Shown here piece by piece: positions 1 to 10,830 of a DNA stretch of 64,000 bases (position 1 is the stretch's first letter; each line of letters starts with the position of its first letter). The DNA is from Eudorina sp. 2006-703-Eu-15 (taxonomy: Eukaryota > Chlorophyta > Chlorophyceae > Chlamydomonadales > Volvocaceae). The stretch covers positions 1,590,135-1,654,134 of the forward strand of contig BDSI01000011.1 in assembly GCA_003117195.1 (NCBI GenBank), written 5' to 3'. The position numbers and the translations under genes were made by a program. The notes below the pieces were generated by a model. The model was not told the origin of the DNA and did not search any database. It worked only from the letters and a program-made list of their open reading frames with translations.

Positions 1-45
1 CTCCGGCATAGGGTTCAGCCCCCGGCCCAGTCCAAACCCACCCAC

Positions 46-1616
46 CTGTAACGACGCTCACAAACACCTCCCTCGCCCCTGGGTCGCAGCTGGGGCCAAA
101 AATTTCCTCCACCAGCTCCCGGTCCACGTTGGCCGGGTTGCGGTACACCCCGTTTGTCAGGACCTGCTGGATGTTGTCGCGCGTCCTGATGGCGATGGGG
201 GGGGGCGAGTTTAGATGCGGGGTGGGTCATGCCAACAACGGGAGGATCATGCCGCGCTGCCGAGCTGCTGTCGGGTCATAGATGGCCGGTGGCATGACCA
301 TGAGTCCCCCGGCCCCCCTTGATCCCACTGTATGCGCCACTGTCTGCTACAGCGTCGCCAAGGCTTTCTCTCATCTATAATGCTGATGGTGGTGGTGGTG
401 TTGCTGCTGGGATCACCTCCCTGCCCGCCCCTCATTTCGCATCCTCTCCTCACACCCACTCCACACCTGACGTTGTTGAAGAGCGCCGCGCTGACCGCGG
501 GGATGGACAGCAGAAAGTCGATGAAGAGCAGCAGCGGGTAGACAGCCAGGATACGCCAGTCGCCGATGACGCCCTTGTTGTTCATGGCGCCCGCCGAGTT
601 GAGCAGCACGGTGCCGCGGACCGCCTCGGGCGGCGAGGCGGCGTTGACCTGCGTGCCACTCAACGCCGTGAGTTGCCAAGACGGACAGGTCTTGGCGGTG
701 CGGTGTCGTGTGGTTTAGTTTGGTGTGGCAGGCAGGGCTTGTCTCCCAGTGCATCGTCCGCTCACCCACCATGAGGCAGGCGAGCGCCCCGATGGAGTTG
801 CCCACCATCACCGCGGGCTTCCCGGCCAAGAACTCCTTGTTGAAGTCCAGCAGCAGGTCCCGCCACAGCTCCATGCTGGGGTGCGCGGTTGTGGGGAGGA
901 GAGGCGGCTCTGATTAGAGGTTACAGCGCCCCTGGCTTTGGGGCCGTCCGCGGTACTGTTGGGTTGGTGTTAAGGTTGGGAGGCCGTCGGCGGTACTGTC
1001 GCCTACCTGTACTGTGTGATGGGCTTGGATGACTTCCCGAAGCCCAGCAGGTCGATTGCGTACACCTGCACCAGTGATCAGATAAGTTCGGTCGCCCGGA
1101 GCGGTGAACTCAAGTTGCAACGATTGACAAAGACGTCGGGCAAGGGGAGCTTCACACAGCACGCATGCGAGGGGCGCATGGATGCGGGGACCCCTTTCTG
1201 TGCTTGCGATCATCCTGCTCTCTCTGACGCCGGACTGCGACTTTAATCTCCTATCCCACCTTGTACTTCTCGGCCAGGACGGGGATGTTCCGCCGGTAGT
1301 GGAAAGACGATAGCCCGAAGCCGTGCACCAGGACGATGGGCTCACCGCACCCAGCTGTTTTGTAGTGAATGGTGTGACCCCGCCACTTCCAGTTGTGCGA
1401 GCTCCATCCGTATTTGTCATCGGGGCTTGAGCCCGAGGCAGATGCCTGGCTCGCTGTGACGCTGTTGGAGGCTGTGGTCGATGTAAAGGGGTTGATACCA
1501 GTGTCCACAGCTGCACGTATAGTAGGCTTCACTGTTCTTGAGGCCCTAAAAGAATGCGCATGGTATGGGCTTGGCTTGGCTTGAGGCACAGGAACCTGTA
1601 GCTTTTGCACAATCAT
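46..1616 (-). CDS. Alpha/beta hydrolase, probably plastid-targeted (5' part; continues beyond window)
   Basis: Exons read on the minus strand are 1616-1260, 1065-1007, 875-770, 648-467 and 185-46. All join in phase, and the gene runs off the left edge. The start is the first in-frame ATG (1616). About 65 N-terminal residues rich in Ser, Thr, Arg and Ala suggest a plastid transit peptide. The fold follows: a Trp-rich segment, the oxyanion-hole motif VLVHGFGLSSFHYR, then DLLGFGKSSKP, and the nucleophile elbow GNSIGA with the catalytic Ser in the third exon. The VRGTVLLNSAG segment and a hydrophobic cap-like stretch come next. The acid and His lie outside the window. This pattern is that of the plant plastid alpha/beta hydrolases related to pheophytinase-like and At4g36530-like proteins. 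The substrate cannot be read from the sequence. The family assignment is firm and plastid location is an inference. Confidence 0.88.
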
Positions 1617-1960
1617 CCTGTTCACACGCACTTGTCAGAACGATTGGAATGAGGCCGTACCAACCCCTGCAACGCCTTCTCATACTTCATTGAAGCTTGT
1701 CCTCAGGTGTTTTGTCCGCTCGTTTTCCGGATCCAGGTACGGGTAGGCATACGGGTACGCACGATACTACTCACGACGGCTATGCGTAACAACATGATTA
1801 CAATGTATACTATTTTGCCATTTTCATATGGTATGGATGACATTGCAAGTCCAGCTTGACCAGCTGTCGCATATTTCCGTTACCGATTCAAGGACCAGCT
1901 TGCGCTTGATCGCAACAGCTATTCGCGCCAACAGTATTAATCGGCAAATAAAAGGCCCTG
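1617..1960. promoter_or_regulatory. Head-to-head spacer between hydrolase and coiled-coil genes
   Basis: These 344 bp separate the two divergent start codons, so the segment must hold both 5' UTRs and promoters. It is visibly more AT-rich than the coding flanks, especially around 1790-1950. I recognised no defined promoter element. Confidence 0.55.
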
Positions 1961-4900
1961 ATGACGCAACCGAGAGGAAGGAGCAGCAGCCTCCAGCGTG
2001 GCACTCGGGCTGCATCCGCAAAGCGGAGACCCAGCACTGCTCGGCGACTGTCAGACCTCGAGGAGCGCCCTGCATGGGATGTAGGTGATGCAGCTTGATT
2101 TGATGGCCCCATCTGACGCTGTGATGCACTAGCGTTGAAGTTTTCCTAGCGGTGACGTCTCGCAGGCAACATCGTCCAACCTCGACAAGTTCAAGCTCTC
2201 AGCTGAAGAGCAGGTACATGCAGCTTGTGTACGCGTGTCAGGGGCTGCAATTCTTTTATCTGACATGAGGCCGATGCCCATGGCAGGAGCGGCGTAAAGC
2301 TTCTCGCGTGTCCAAGCACCGGCCATTGGCCTCCTCAGATGCGAAGCGAAGCTTTGTTGAGGGTGAGCACCGGATGTCCTTGCTCATGCTCTAAGCATAG
2401 TACACCACCCAGCTGTTGATTAGACCTCAGCCCGTGTGGTTGGGACACACACGAGGCTGCAGTGCGCTCACAAATCGGGCCACCACCAAGTGTCTGGGGT
2501 CCACTTCAGCCCTTGGGTCCCGCAACTGCGCGGGTGCTAGCGCTTCCATCACAGCTCTGCCCTTCTCAAAGCCTTCGTGCACCTCATTGGCCGGCCTGAA
2601 GCTCAGTGGCCGCCTGCCTGTTGCACCAGCAGTTGGCTCCGTTGGCCATGCAATTGCGCTGAGACTCAATTGGGCCGGCCGGCGCCGATTCCTAACACCG
2701 CCACCGCAGCTTGGGCCAAGCATGTCACCGCAAGTGTGCTCCGCGAGGACACGGATCCCGACCAGGACCGCCCGCGGGCCAGCTCAGCGACCCGCGACCG
2801 GGACCTCCCTATTAACTACAGCAGCGTGGTGGACTTGCTGCGCAAGTCGCCGCTGCCGGGCACACCGGCCGCGGCCTCGACTCCCCTCAGCCATGCAGTC
2901 ACCAGCGGCGGCGATTCTGGTCCACAGGCGCAAAGCGCAGCCGCGCGCGAGCCCGCCAGCGCATCAGCAGAGATGGACCGCAGTTACAGCCCGGCGCCCG
3001 ACACGGGCGGGGGTAAGCGTTCTAACTCGGCTGGCTCGCTGACGACCGGCAGCATGGGCGCGGCATCAGTTGCAGCACCGGCGGCGGCGGCAGGTCGCGT
3101 GGTCGGTGCTGCGGGCCCCGCAGCAGAGGCCGGCTCGGGACCCACAGCAGCGTCGCAAGGCGATGGACGTGCAGCGGCAGCTAGCGGCGGTGGGTCGCTC
3201 CTGCATCGGGGCGACGTGAGTATCACGCCAGCGGCGCTGCGACCCAGGTGGGCGTCCCGTGGGTACTGGTTCGGATGGGTGGCGCTGTGTTCTGCATCCC
3301 GGGATCCGCTGCAGCATTCATGCATCCACCCACTTACTGATTCCCGGAGCTCGGTCGGGGGATCCCATCACCGTTGGCCCTTACTAAGGGTGAGCAATGT
3401 GATCATGAAGTGCGCGTAGTTGTTACTGCTGCCAAGTGCCGAAACGCACCCTATCATGTTGGGTGATACGCTTATAACGAAAACAAGCCTAGAACGAACC
3501 GTATCGGGTTAGGTGTGGGATGCTGCATGTATGCAGCATTACATGGGGAACCCTGGTCCCCTGCCAGCAATATCATATCGGTACCCCACACGATGCTGTC
3601 GCGCGTCGCAGGTTCAACCCAGCCGAAGCTACCACCATCATCGCCTTTGGTGATGAGAGCGACGGAGACGAGGCCGGCAACCCATCCGGTGCCAGCGTCA
3701 GCCCGGGGGACGTCGAAGCCTCAGCCGGCGGGATGGGCCCCAGCGGCAACAGCAGTGCCACAGACCCGGTGACGGCTGCCTTCGAGGCGGCATTGTTCGG
3801 CCGCGGTGGCCCCACGGCGACGGTGTCCGGCGGCGGCACGGGCCTGGGCGGCGGCCCCTCCCTGGCGTGGACGACCACCAATCGGGCGGCGGCATCACCC
3901 TTGGGTGCTGCAGCGGTGGGTGCGGCCGAGTTTTGGATGCAGCTGTCGACGTCTAGGGGTGTTGGGAGGTGGGAGGTGCGCTGTGCTTGGGTGTATCAAT
4001 GAAGAGCCCAGGCCGCAGAAAGAGGACGCGTGCATGATGTCCTGGCGTGTGGCGGTGTGCTCTAGGGCTTTAGCGTTTTCCGTGGGTATTTTCTTGCTGT
4101 TCAAGATCCCCCAGGGAAAGGCATCTTCCAGGTGCCTGGCGGCAGTCTTCGGGAGAAGCTACCATCTTCTAACGCTCGCCGACCGCTCCGTGCCACCTCC
4201 TTCCTGACAGTCCGACGTGGAGCGGCGACTGCGCGCCCTTGAGGCGGCGCTGGGCCCGGGCAGCGATTGGGGCGGCGGGGAGGGCCCGGCGGCCTCTGGC
4301 GGGTCGGCGCTGCTGCAGGAGGACCTGGCGGAGATGCGCCGCGAGCTGCGGAAGGTGCGCAGACGGGCCGGGTCGGTCGTGTCCGGACACCATCGTGCCA
4401 TCACGACACGAATCAGCGTGGGTTGGGGACCACTTTTTGCCCGGTGCTGGGTCGCGTGGGGGCGTCCGCTGTCCTCACTACTTAAGCCAACACATCAGTT
4501 GCTGCTGGACTTGGACGTAGAGCCAAGCCCACGCACACGCCGTGGTGTGGCAGGGTAGATTTGCCATCCCGGCCGTCCACGCGCATCCACAGCCCGGGGC
4601 TCTGGACATACCGCTGCAACGCTGACGGGCTCCCACGCCTGAACCCAGGTCCAATCCGACAACGCCAAGCTGCGCCAGGAGCTGGCCGCCTTCTCCAGCC
4701 ACGCCAGCGCCCTGCTGACGCAGCTGCAAGCACAGGTCCAGCAGCTCCTGCGCTCGTCCTCATCCACCGCCGCATCCTCCTCCAGCGACGGCGCCGGCAT
4801 CCAGGCGGGTCCCTCGGCAACGGGGATGCACTCGGCGCCAGGCCCTAGGCCGGCTCAGACCGAGATGGCCGCCTCCGCGGCGCCGGTGCCGGTAGTGTAC

Positions 4901-6173
4901 AGCATCGCCAGCGGCCACGCTCCGCACGGTGACGTGTACGGCATTCGGCGTGATCCTCTGCCGCAGCCGTACCAGTCCGCGCCCCAGGTGGCCCAGGTGC
5001 CCCAGGCCCAGCTGCCGGCGCGGCGAAACATCTTCGCCGATCTGGATATCAGCAGTCTTCGGCCGCTGGGGCCGATCGGGACGCGCAACCTGGCCACCAA
5101 CGAGGGCGACGCCACGGCGGCGACGTCGCACGGGGCATACCGGGGTGGGGCGTCAGCAGCTGGGCCGGCTGCCTCGCCCATGGTCGACGTGGCAGCCGCA
5201 CAGGCCAGCCCGTACGCGGTGCCCGTGCGCGACCTTGACGAATCGGAGGTGGCACTTCCGTCGTTCGCGGCGTTCAGGTGCGGCCTGGCAGTAGGCTGCG
5301 GCGAGGGCTCTGGCCAGGGGCACTTTGCTCGTAGATGATTCTCTTCCGCGTGTGGTTGGCCGCGCCAACTCAAGTGGAATCTCCGTCTGGTTGCTGCTGG
5401 TCAATCCTTCCGCAAATCACTGGCACCGTACCGTTCTGCTGCCTGCCGGTGCTAGAAAACTTGTTATGCTAGCATATTTGCACATCTGCAGATCACTAGC
5501 ATCATACTCTCATACCGTGCCTGTCTTCTTCTATTCACCGGCGCGCAATAATTTGATATGCTGCAGGCGATCCGCGGGGGCAACGACTTTCACGTCCACC
5601 GCACGCCCGGCAGCGAGCGGCGCCGCGCCCGAAACCCTAACTTCTCCGTACCTCGGCTTGGCAGCCGCGGGGGGCGGGAGGCCCAACCCGCCCGGGCGCC
5701 TGTCGCCGCCTGCACCCCACCCCGCCCCTGCAGCGGCCGCGGCAGCAGTTCAGGCCCGGTCCTTCCCCACCCAGTACCAACCGCGCAGCCTCGGCGGCGT
5801 CATCGTCAGGCCCGGCGCCGCCGGAGCCAAACCAGCTGCGATCACGCCCGTCGGTGCGACGGCGGCGGCGGCTGCCGGCGGTGCCAACGCCACCAGTGGC
5901 GCCTATGTGACGTCCCTGACGGCCGCCGCCGCTGCAGCAGCAGCGACGGGCTCGGACGCCGCGGCGGTGGAGCTGGCTCGCTCGCACTCGGGCCTGCCTC
6001 AGCCGCTGGTGTTTAGTGTGGGACCGGAGTTCCGGACGGTGAGAGCCACGGGGCTGTCGGCTGACAACTCGATGTCGTTGTCGGCCCACACCGCCGCGGC
6101 GGCGGCGGCCCGGTCGAGAACGTCCGTGCCGTCGGCGGCGGCGCGCGGCGCTGCTCGTGGCGGCGGCGACTGA
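1961..6173 (+). CDS. Low-complexity protein with a central coiled coil (unknown function)
   Basis: The model has seven exons: 1961-2080, 2166-2213, 2721-3215, 3568-3915, 4211-4354, 4649-5277 and 5567-6173. It encodes 796 aa with every junction in phase. The N terminus is basic and Ser/Arg-rich and leads to WD-ATSSNLDKFKLSAEEQ. That weakly resembles the N-terminal motif of SPICE-type centriolar proteins (Trp-Asp, then a [ST]xEE/ED motif). This is an inference from memory only. Residues about 340-430, from exons 5 and 6, form a heptad-like segment with ERRLRALEAAL and LRQELAAFSSHASALLTQLQ. The rest is Ala/Gly/Ser/Pro-rich and probably disordered. The least certain junction is the AAG acceptor before 2721. 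A CAG acceptor 7 bp upstream gives a frame with poor composition. Function is not assignable; a centriolar or ciliary scaffold is one possibility. Confidence 0.62.
2427..2672 (-). other. Antisense coding-like block inside an intron
   Basis: Within intron 2 of the coiled-coil gene, the minus strand reads as ordered protein-like sequence containing VHEGFEKGRAVMEAL and EVDPRHLVVARF. It ends at a TGA at 2429-2427. A CAG acceptor-like site precedes it, and a GTGAGC donor-like site lies inside it just after the ARF codons. It could be the last exon of an undetected minus-strand gene, a decayed gene fragment or chance. I recognise no family. Confidence 0.25.
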
Positions 6174-7698
6174 AGGAGGTGACGAGGAGCATGCGACGGC
6201 GGGGATCCCTTATGCTGCTTTGCCAACGCAACGCGATGCGGTCCATTATCCCGGCGGGGGACACATCTTGGGCTGAGGGCGCCGCCTACGATGTTTCACG
6301 TGCATGATGACGGCGGAATGGGCTGTGCCGCCGTGACGTTTGTTCATGCCTTCTTGGCGTGGAATGACTGCACGTGGGACCTGGTGCCCATAGCCCCTGA
6401 ACGCGTCAAGCTCTTACATGGAACCCCGTCAAGGATCTTCAAAATAAATGCGTGTCGAAGGGAGACTTCGGAAAGCCTCCGCAACAACATCTTTTCACGC
6501 GCACTGTTTTGCGCACTTTCATACGCGGGGCATTGAGGGCGACGGGCGGACTGCCGTTTTCATTGCAATGAACAAAGCGGGCTCCGTGACGCTGCGAGCG
6601 TCATTATGTACGGCTTCCGGATCGAGCGCGTCATTATGTGCGGCAAAACTACTAGCGCCAGTCGGTACTGCATATTCTAAATTACGAGGCAAGCCCTATG
6701 GCACGAGCCTCTGCCAGGTACCTGGCGCCGCAAGCCACGTCCACAGCGCACCCGAATATTCCAATTCCGTGTAGCGACCATGTGCCAGCGAACCCTTAAG
6801 AACAAAAAATGGGAGGCACCTATAAATCACAATAAAACCTGCATGCACAAAGCAAAAGCATCATGGCCTTAGGCAAAAGACCTAACATACCGAACGCCTC
6901 GTGCCCCGGGCCGCATCGTGATTGCAAATACCGACTATCGCATCGACCTGTATTGCCGTCAAGCATCCACGTCACTCCCCGTCCGGGGGTCCCACAGGCG
7001 CACTGAACCGATGCCCAGTCACCCCACCCGGCGTCTGATGGCCCCGAAGCTCTACCTTGCTTCAGCCCTTACCACCATCGCGCGTCAATGAATATCGCTG
7101 TGCAGCGCGCTGCGCTGGCGCGCGCTCCTCCTCGTTCGCCTAGTATCTTCACACGCCACGACACCGTGTTTCTCGGCGCTGGTGGGGTCTTGCATTGGGT
7201 TCTCTCCGATCCTGCTGCCATATGGTTCCTATCTAACATTTAACATCCATTCTAGGGCCGCGTCCCCCTGCAACGTGTCGGCGCCCGCATCCAGCCCGCG
7301 GCAAGACATGACCCCCGCAAGCCGACCCCCGCGACGCCCATCGCTTGTTCCCACTATGCCCTGTCCCCCGGTGCCAGTGCAGTTGGCAAATTGCACCCTC
7401 AGCAGCCAGGCCTTCGGACACCTGCCTGCCGCGCTATCTCTCACACACGGTCACGGTGTGTCCCGGCCGCAAGGCCCATACCTGCCCCCTCCCCCCCCGC
7501 TAACATTAGTCCTCCATGACACGCAGCCGCCTCCACCGCCTCCTCCACATGCATGCGTGCTCCTCGTTCGGCTGTCCTCGTCCGTATCCATACCCGGTCC
7601 GCCTGACTAATGAGGCGCTCGGCTGCCTCGCGACCCTGTTTGTCACGGCTGCGACATGTCGCCGTCCTTGCCCGTACCAGGGCCCTGGCTCTTGGCCC
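6174..7698. other. Convergent intergenic region, no gene seen
   Basis: This stretch lies between two converging genes and should contain their 3' UTRs. Short open frames are scattered and none has splice-consistent partners or a recognisable domain. The part at 6780-7150 is comparatively AT-rich, and 7250-7600 is C-rich on the plus strand. Confidence 0.6.
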
Positions 7699-9890
7699 CT
7701 ACCCCTTCTGGGTGGCCAGGTACTTGAGCCCCGCCTTCTCGTAGTCGAGCAGCGCCTCCATGCCGTTGAGCCGCCCCTCCATCAGCGACATCCACGTGTT
7801 GCTCACCAGCATGTCATGCGCGCCCATGGGGAAGTACTGCAACCACACGCGGTCGATGCCGCGCCGCACGCTCTCCTTGATGGACGCCAACACCTCCGGC
7901 CGCAGGCTGACGTCGAAGGCCTGCTGCGGCCGAATCCGCCCGTTGAACATGCCGCGCCCGAAGGTGCGGAAGAACTCCACCTCGGAGTGCTGGTGGTGCA
8001 TGCCCATGAAGCCGATGGGCTCGAAGAAGCGGAACAGCGTCTGGTAGCGCCGCCGGAAGCCCGCCTTGGCGAGGGCGTAGATGAAGTAGCGGTCCTGTGA
8101 CAGCTCGCCATCGATGGGGAAGCCCTTGGAGGACATGAGAGCGCGGATCTTGTCGGCCAGGGGCGGAGTGTGTTTTCTCCGGTAGTCGGACCCTTTGATG
8201 ACATGGTAGTAGTCCTGCATGTCAGCGCGCACTGCGTTGTAGCGGGACTTGTGGACGGCGTAGACCCACAGGTGGCCCCAGGTGCCGTTGACGGGGTTGA
8301 TGCCCGCCGCCACCTCCCGCGCGTCCAGGAAGGCCGAGTTGTCCATGTCCAGCAGGCTGACGAGGCCGATATCGGGGTGCTGCTGCAGCGACAGATCGAC
8401 CATTCGGGAGAGGAGCTGCGGGGGGGGAGGGGCCGCAGAATGGTTTGACACGTGGGGCGGGCACGGTGCGTGGCGACATGTTGTACCACCTGGAATGTAA
8501 GTTTTCCAGCTGGATGGCCACAAAGTTTGTTCAAGTTGCGTTTGGTTAACTGCGCCTATGTGATTCGCTATTGGTTCCATCTGCATATCCACGATGTCAA
8601 AAAACGCGGCCCTTTTACGCTGCCCGGCCTGGGCGGCGCATTGTTGCGTCCCCAAAGCGCATCGCCTTGAGTTGCACATGCGTTCTAGATTACAGGTGCA
8701 GGTATTTCTCCCGGTTTGTTCTTTCTTGAACCCCACACACTGCCCGCCCCGGCCACCATGCCCGGTCGGGGCCCACCTGCAGCGCCTGCGGATGCACCAC
8801 GTTGTCCTCCTCAACAATGATCAGCGTCTCATAGCCCATCACATCGAATATGAAGGTCTTGATGAAGTGATGGTGCAGGCCCTGTGGGGCGGGATGGGCC
8901 CAGTGGGTCGGTGGTTGGTGAGAGCGGGAGGCAGACAAGGAGGCCTGGGGAGAGAGATAGAGGCAAGAGTACTGAGGGTTCCTGCAGGGTCCGGCGCAGG
9001 AACGAGGCGGGGCGAGGGATTGAGTGGCAGGGCGTCATGTGGGCCAAGGACTAGTACCCAGGGCACAACGCTGCTGCCCGTTTCAGCGTCGTCCCAACCA
9101 AGTCCTGCAGCTCACGCGCGGGGCTTCTACTGCCGCAGTGGCGAGAGTCCTACATAGCAGGTCCGTCGGGAGGGGAAACTAATGGTACGGACGGTCCCCG
9201 ACGATGCCCTGTACCGATACAACCTCCCAGGAAGTACGCGTGCAGTCGGTGAATAACTCATGCAAATTGGGTTTGTGCGACCCTGCTGATGCGCAACCAG
9301 GTATGAATTCCGTCAACTATGTGCCGTTTAGAGAAGAGAGCTCGGTGAGGAACTTGTGACATGGGCTCCAAATCCCGCCCGTGCCTTCCCGTGCGAGGCC
9401 CGGAAACCGAACCCACCACTAGGAGGCTGGCACCGTGGCGAATGTAGACGACGGTAACTGTTTCGGGAATATGAATTTCCCTATCGATCAAAAATTCCGA
9501 GCCTCCATCCTGGCTGATGAAGAGGTCGAAGTTCTCCACGCCCTCGCTCCGAAGCACGGGGGGGAGCGACCTCCGGATGACCTCCGGTCGCTGGAAACAC
9601 ATGTAAACGACCGCCGTTTGACTGTTCTTCGTAAAATTCCCGCACAGCTTTGCACGAGCTGCGCTGTAGTCGGAAAGCAACCTTTCAAGATACGCTGCGG
9701 CCGCAGCCGGATTTTCCTGGCAAACGATAAAACACCAAACATAAAATTTCAAGATCGTAGACCAGAGCAAAGTGGCAAACTGTCGTGGGGTCCCTTTTAC
9801 CTGGGCCAGGCCATCATGTGCACCTGCTGCAATAGATAAGACGAGCAGCCATACATGCCATGACCTGCTGCTGAATCCTATATTCTGCAT
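7699..9890 (-). CDS. GnT-I/POMGNT1-like glycosyltransferase with N-terminal signal or anchor
   Basis: Exons on the minus strand are 9890-9801, 9716-9417, 8881-8777 and 8415-7699, giving about 403 aa. Exon 1 is a hydrophobic leader (WHVWLLVLSIAAGAHDG) that fits a signal peptide or signal anchor for the secretory path. The core shows FDLFISQDGGSEFLI and VTVVYIRH, then HHHFIKTFIFDVMGYETLII followed at once by VEEDN (residues 153-157). This matches the nucleotide-sugar-binding layout of GnT-I, whose metal-binding motif is EDD. The C-terminal domain keeps DIGLVSLLDMDNS and aromatic clusters. The family acts in Golgi glycan synthesis by adding GlcNAc or a similar sugar. The donor and acceptor here are unknown. 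The 3' end of exon 2 is the weakest point, because a small extra exon could lie between 8905 and 9400. Confidence 0.75.
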
Positions 9891-10830
9891 CGATCACTGA
9901 TCGGGTATATTACAATTATATTATGTCAAATATCAGCTCATGCAATTAAGCATGCATGAGTATGTTTGTAATGTTGAAAATGATGTACAAAGTGAAAAGT
10001 TCTTATTTCGTGCACCCAGCATCCCCGTTGCTTCAAGTCGATCCAACCCCAGTCGGTTATATCCGTTGACGGTTGATCGTTGTCGAAGGGCCGAGCCTGG
10101 CTCTGGCTTAACCAGTCTATCGGCCGTTTTGTAGGATGATAGAGGAAATGTAGCTGAGCGCGACTACACTTTCTGCTCATGTCCACCACAGCGCAGTGTG
10201 GGAGTCTCGACTATTTGACCAAGCGGGTTGGGTCGAGGGCGTACAATGTTTGTAAAATGTCATAATGGAGCATAAATGCGAAACTCCTAAGTATTTGGAT
10301 GGCAGCGCATGGGTTAGAACTTCCAGGTTGCTGTGCCCGAGAAGTAAAATCTTCATGCACTTCATGAATGCATACGTTACATCATGACTGGTTTATAGCG
10401 GCATTCATATAGCTCTATCGCAATTCTACCGAACTCGTACCGAACTTTAGTCGCGAGACCCTAAGAATTCTTATTTGGCATTCGATTTGCTTCAGTGGCG
10501 GATGTATTATATTACTTTTGCCTACAAACTAGTCAAACTAGTCAGAAGGCCAAGTCTTTGTCCCGCCGACAGTTCCGCAGACAGGCGCAGCGGTCGGTTT
10601 GCATAAACGTTGTGACTGGCAAACTAAATACCTACATACATCCAGAGACGGACCGTTCTCCTTATGCATCGCAAGAATAACCTTTGTACCTTACGGACGC
10701 GCCGTACGCAGTCGGCAGTCCAAATTGGAAGCACCTTGGGATAATTGTTAGGAATTTCACAGGACATCCGCATTGCACCTTGGATTATTGAAGTTTCGAA
10801 TTCTTTGATTTGTCGAAAACCAACTTCAGT
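9891..10830. promoter_or_regulatory. Divergent spacer, glycosyltransferase / triose-phosphate translocator
   Basis: About 940 bp separate the two start codons. The first 600 bp are markedly AT-rich compared with the rest of the window. Both promoters and 5' UTRs must lie here. I saw no gene. Confidence 0.5.

Noticed and set aside
7182..7610. Proline-rich plus-strand ORF in intergenic sequence
   Set aside because: It lacks splice partners, known motifs and a plausible start context, and it reflects C-rich intergenic DNA.
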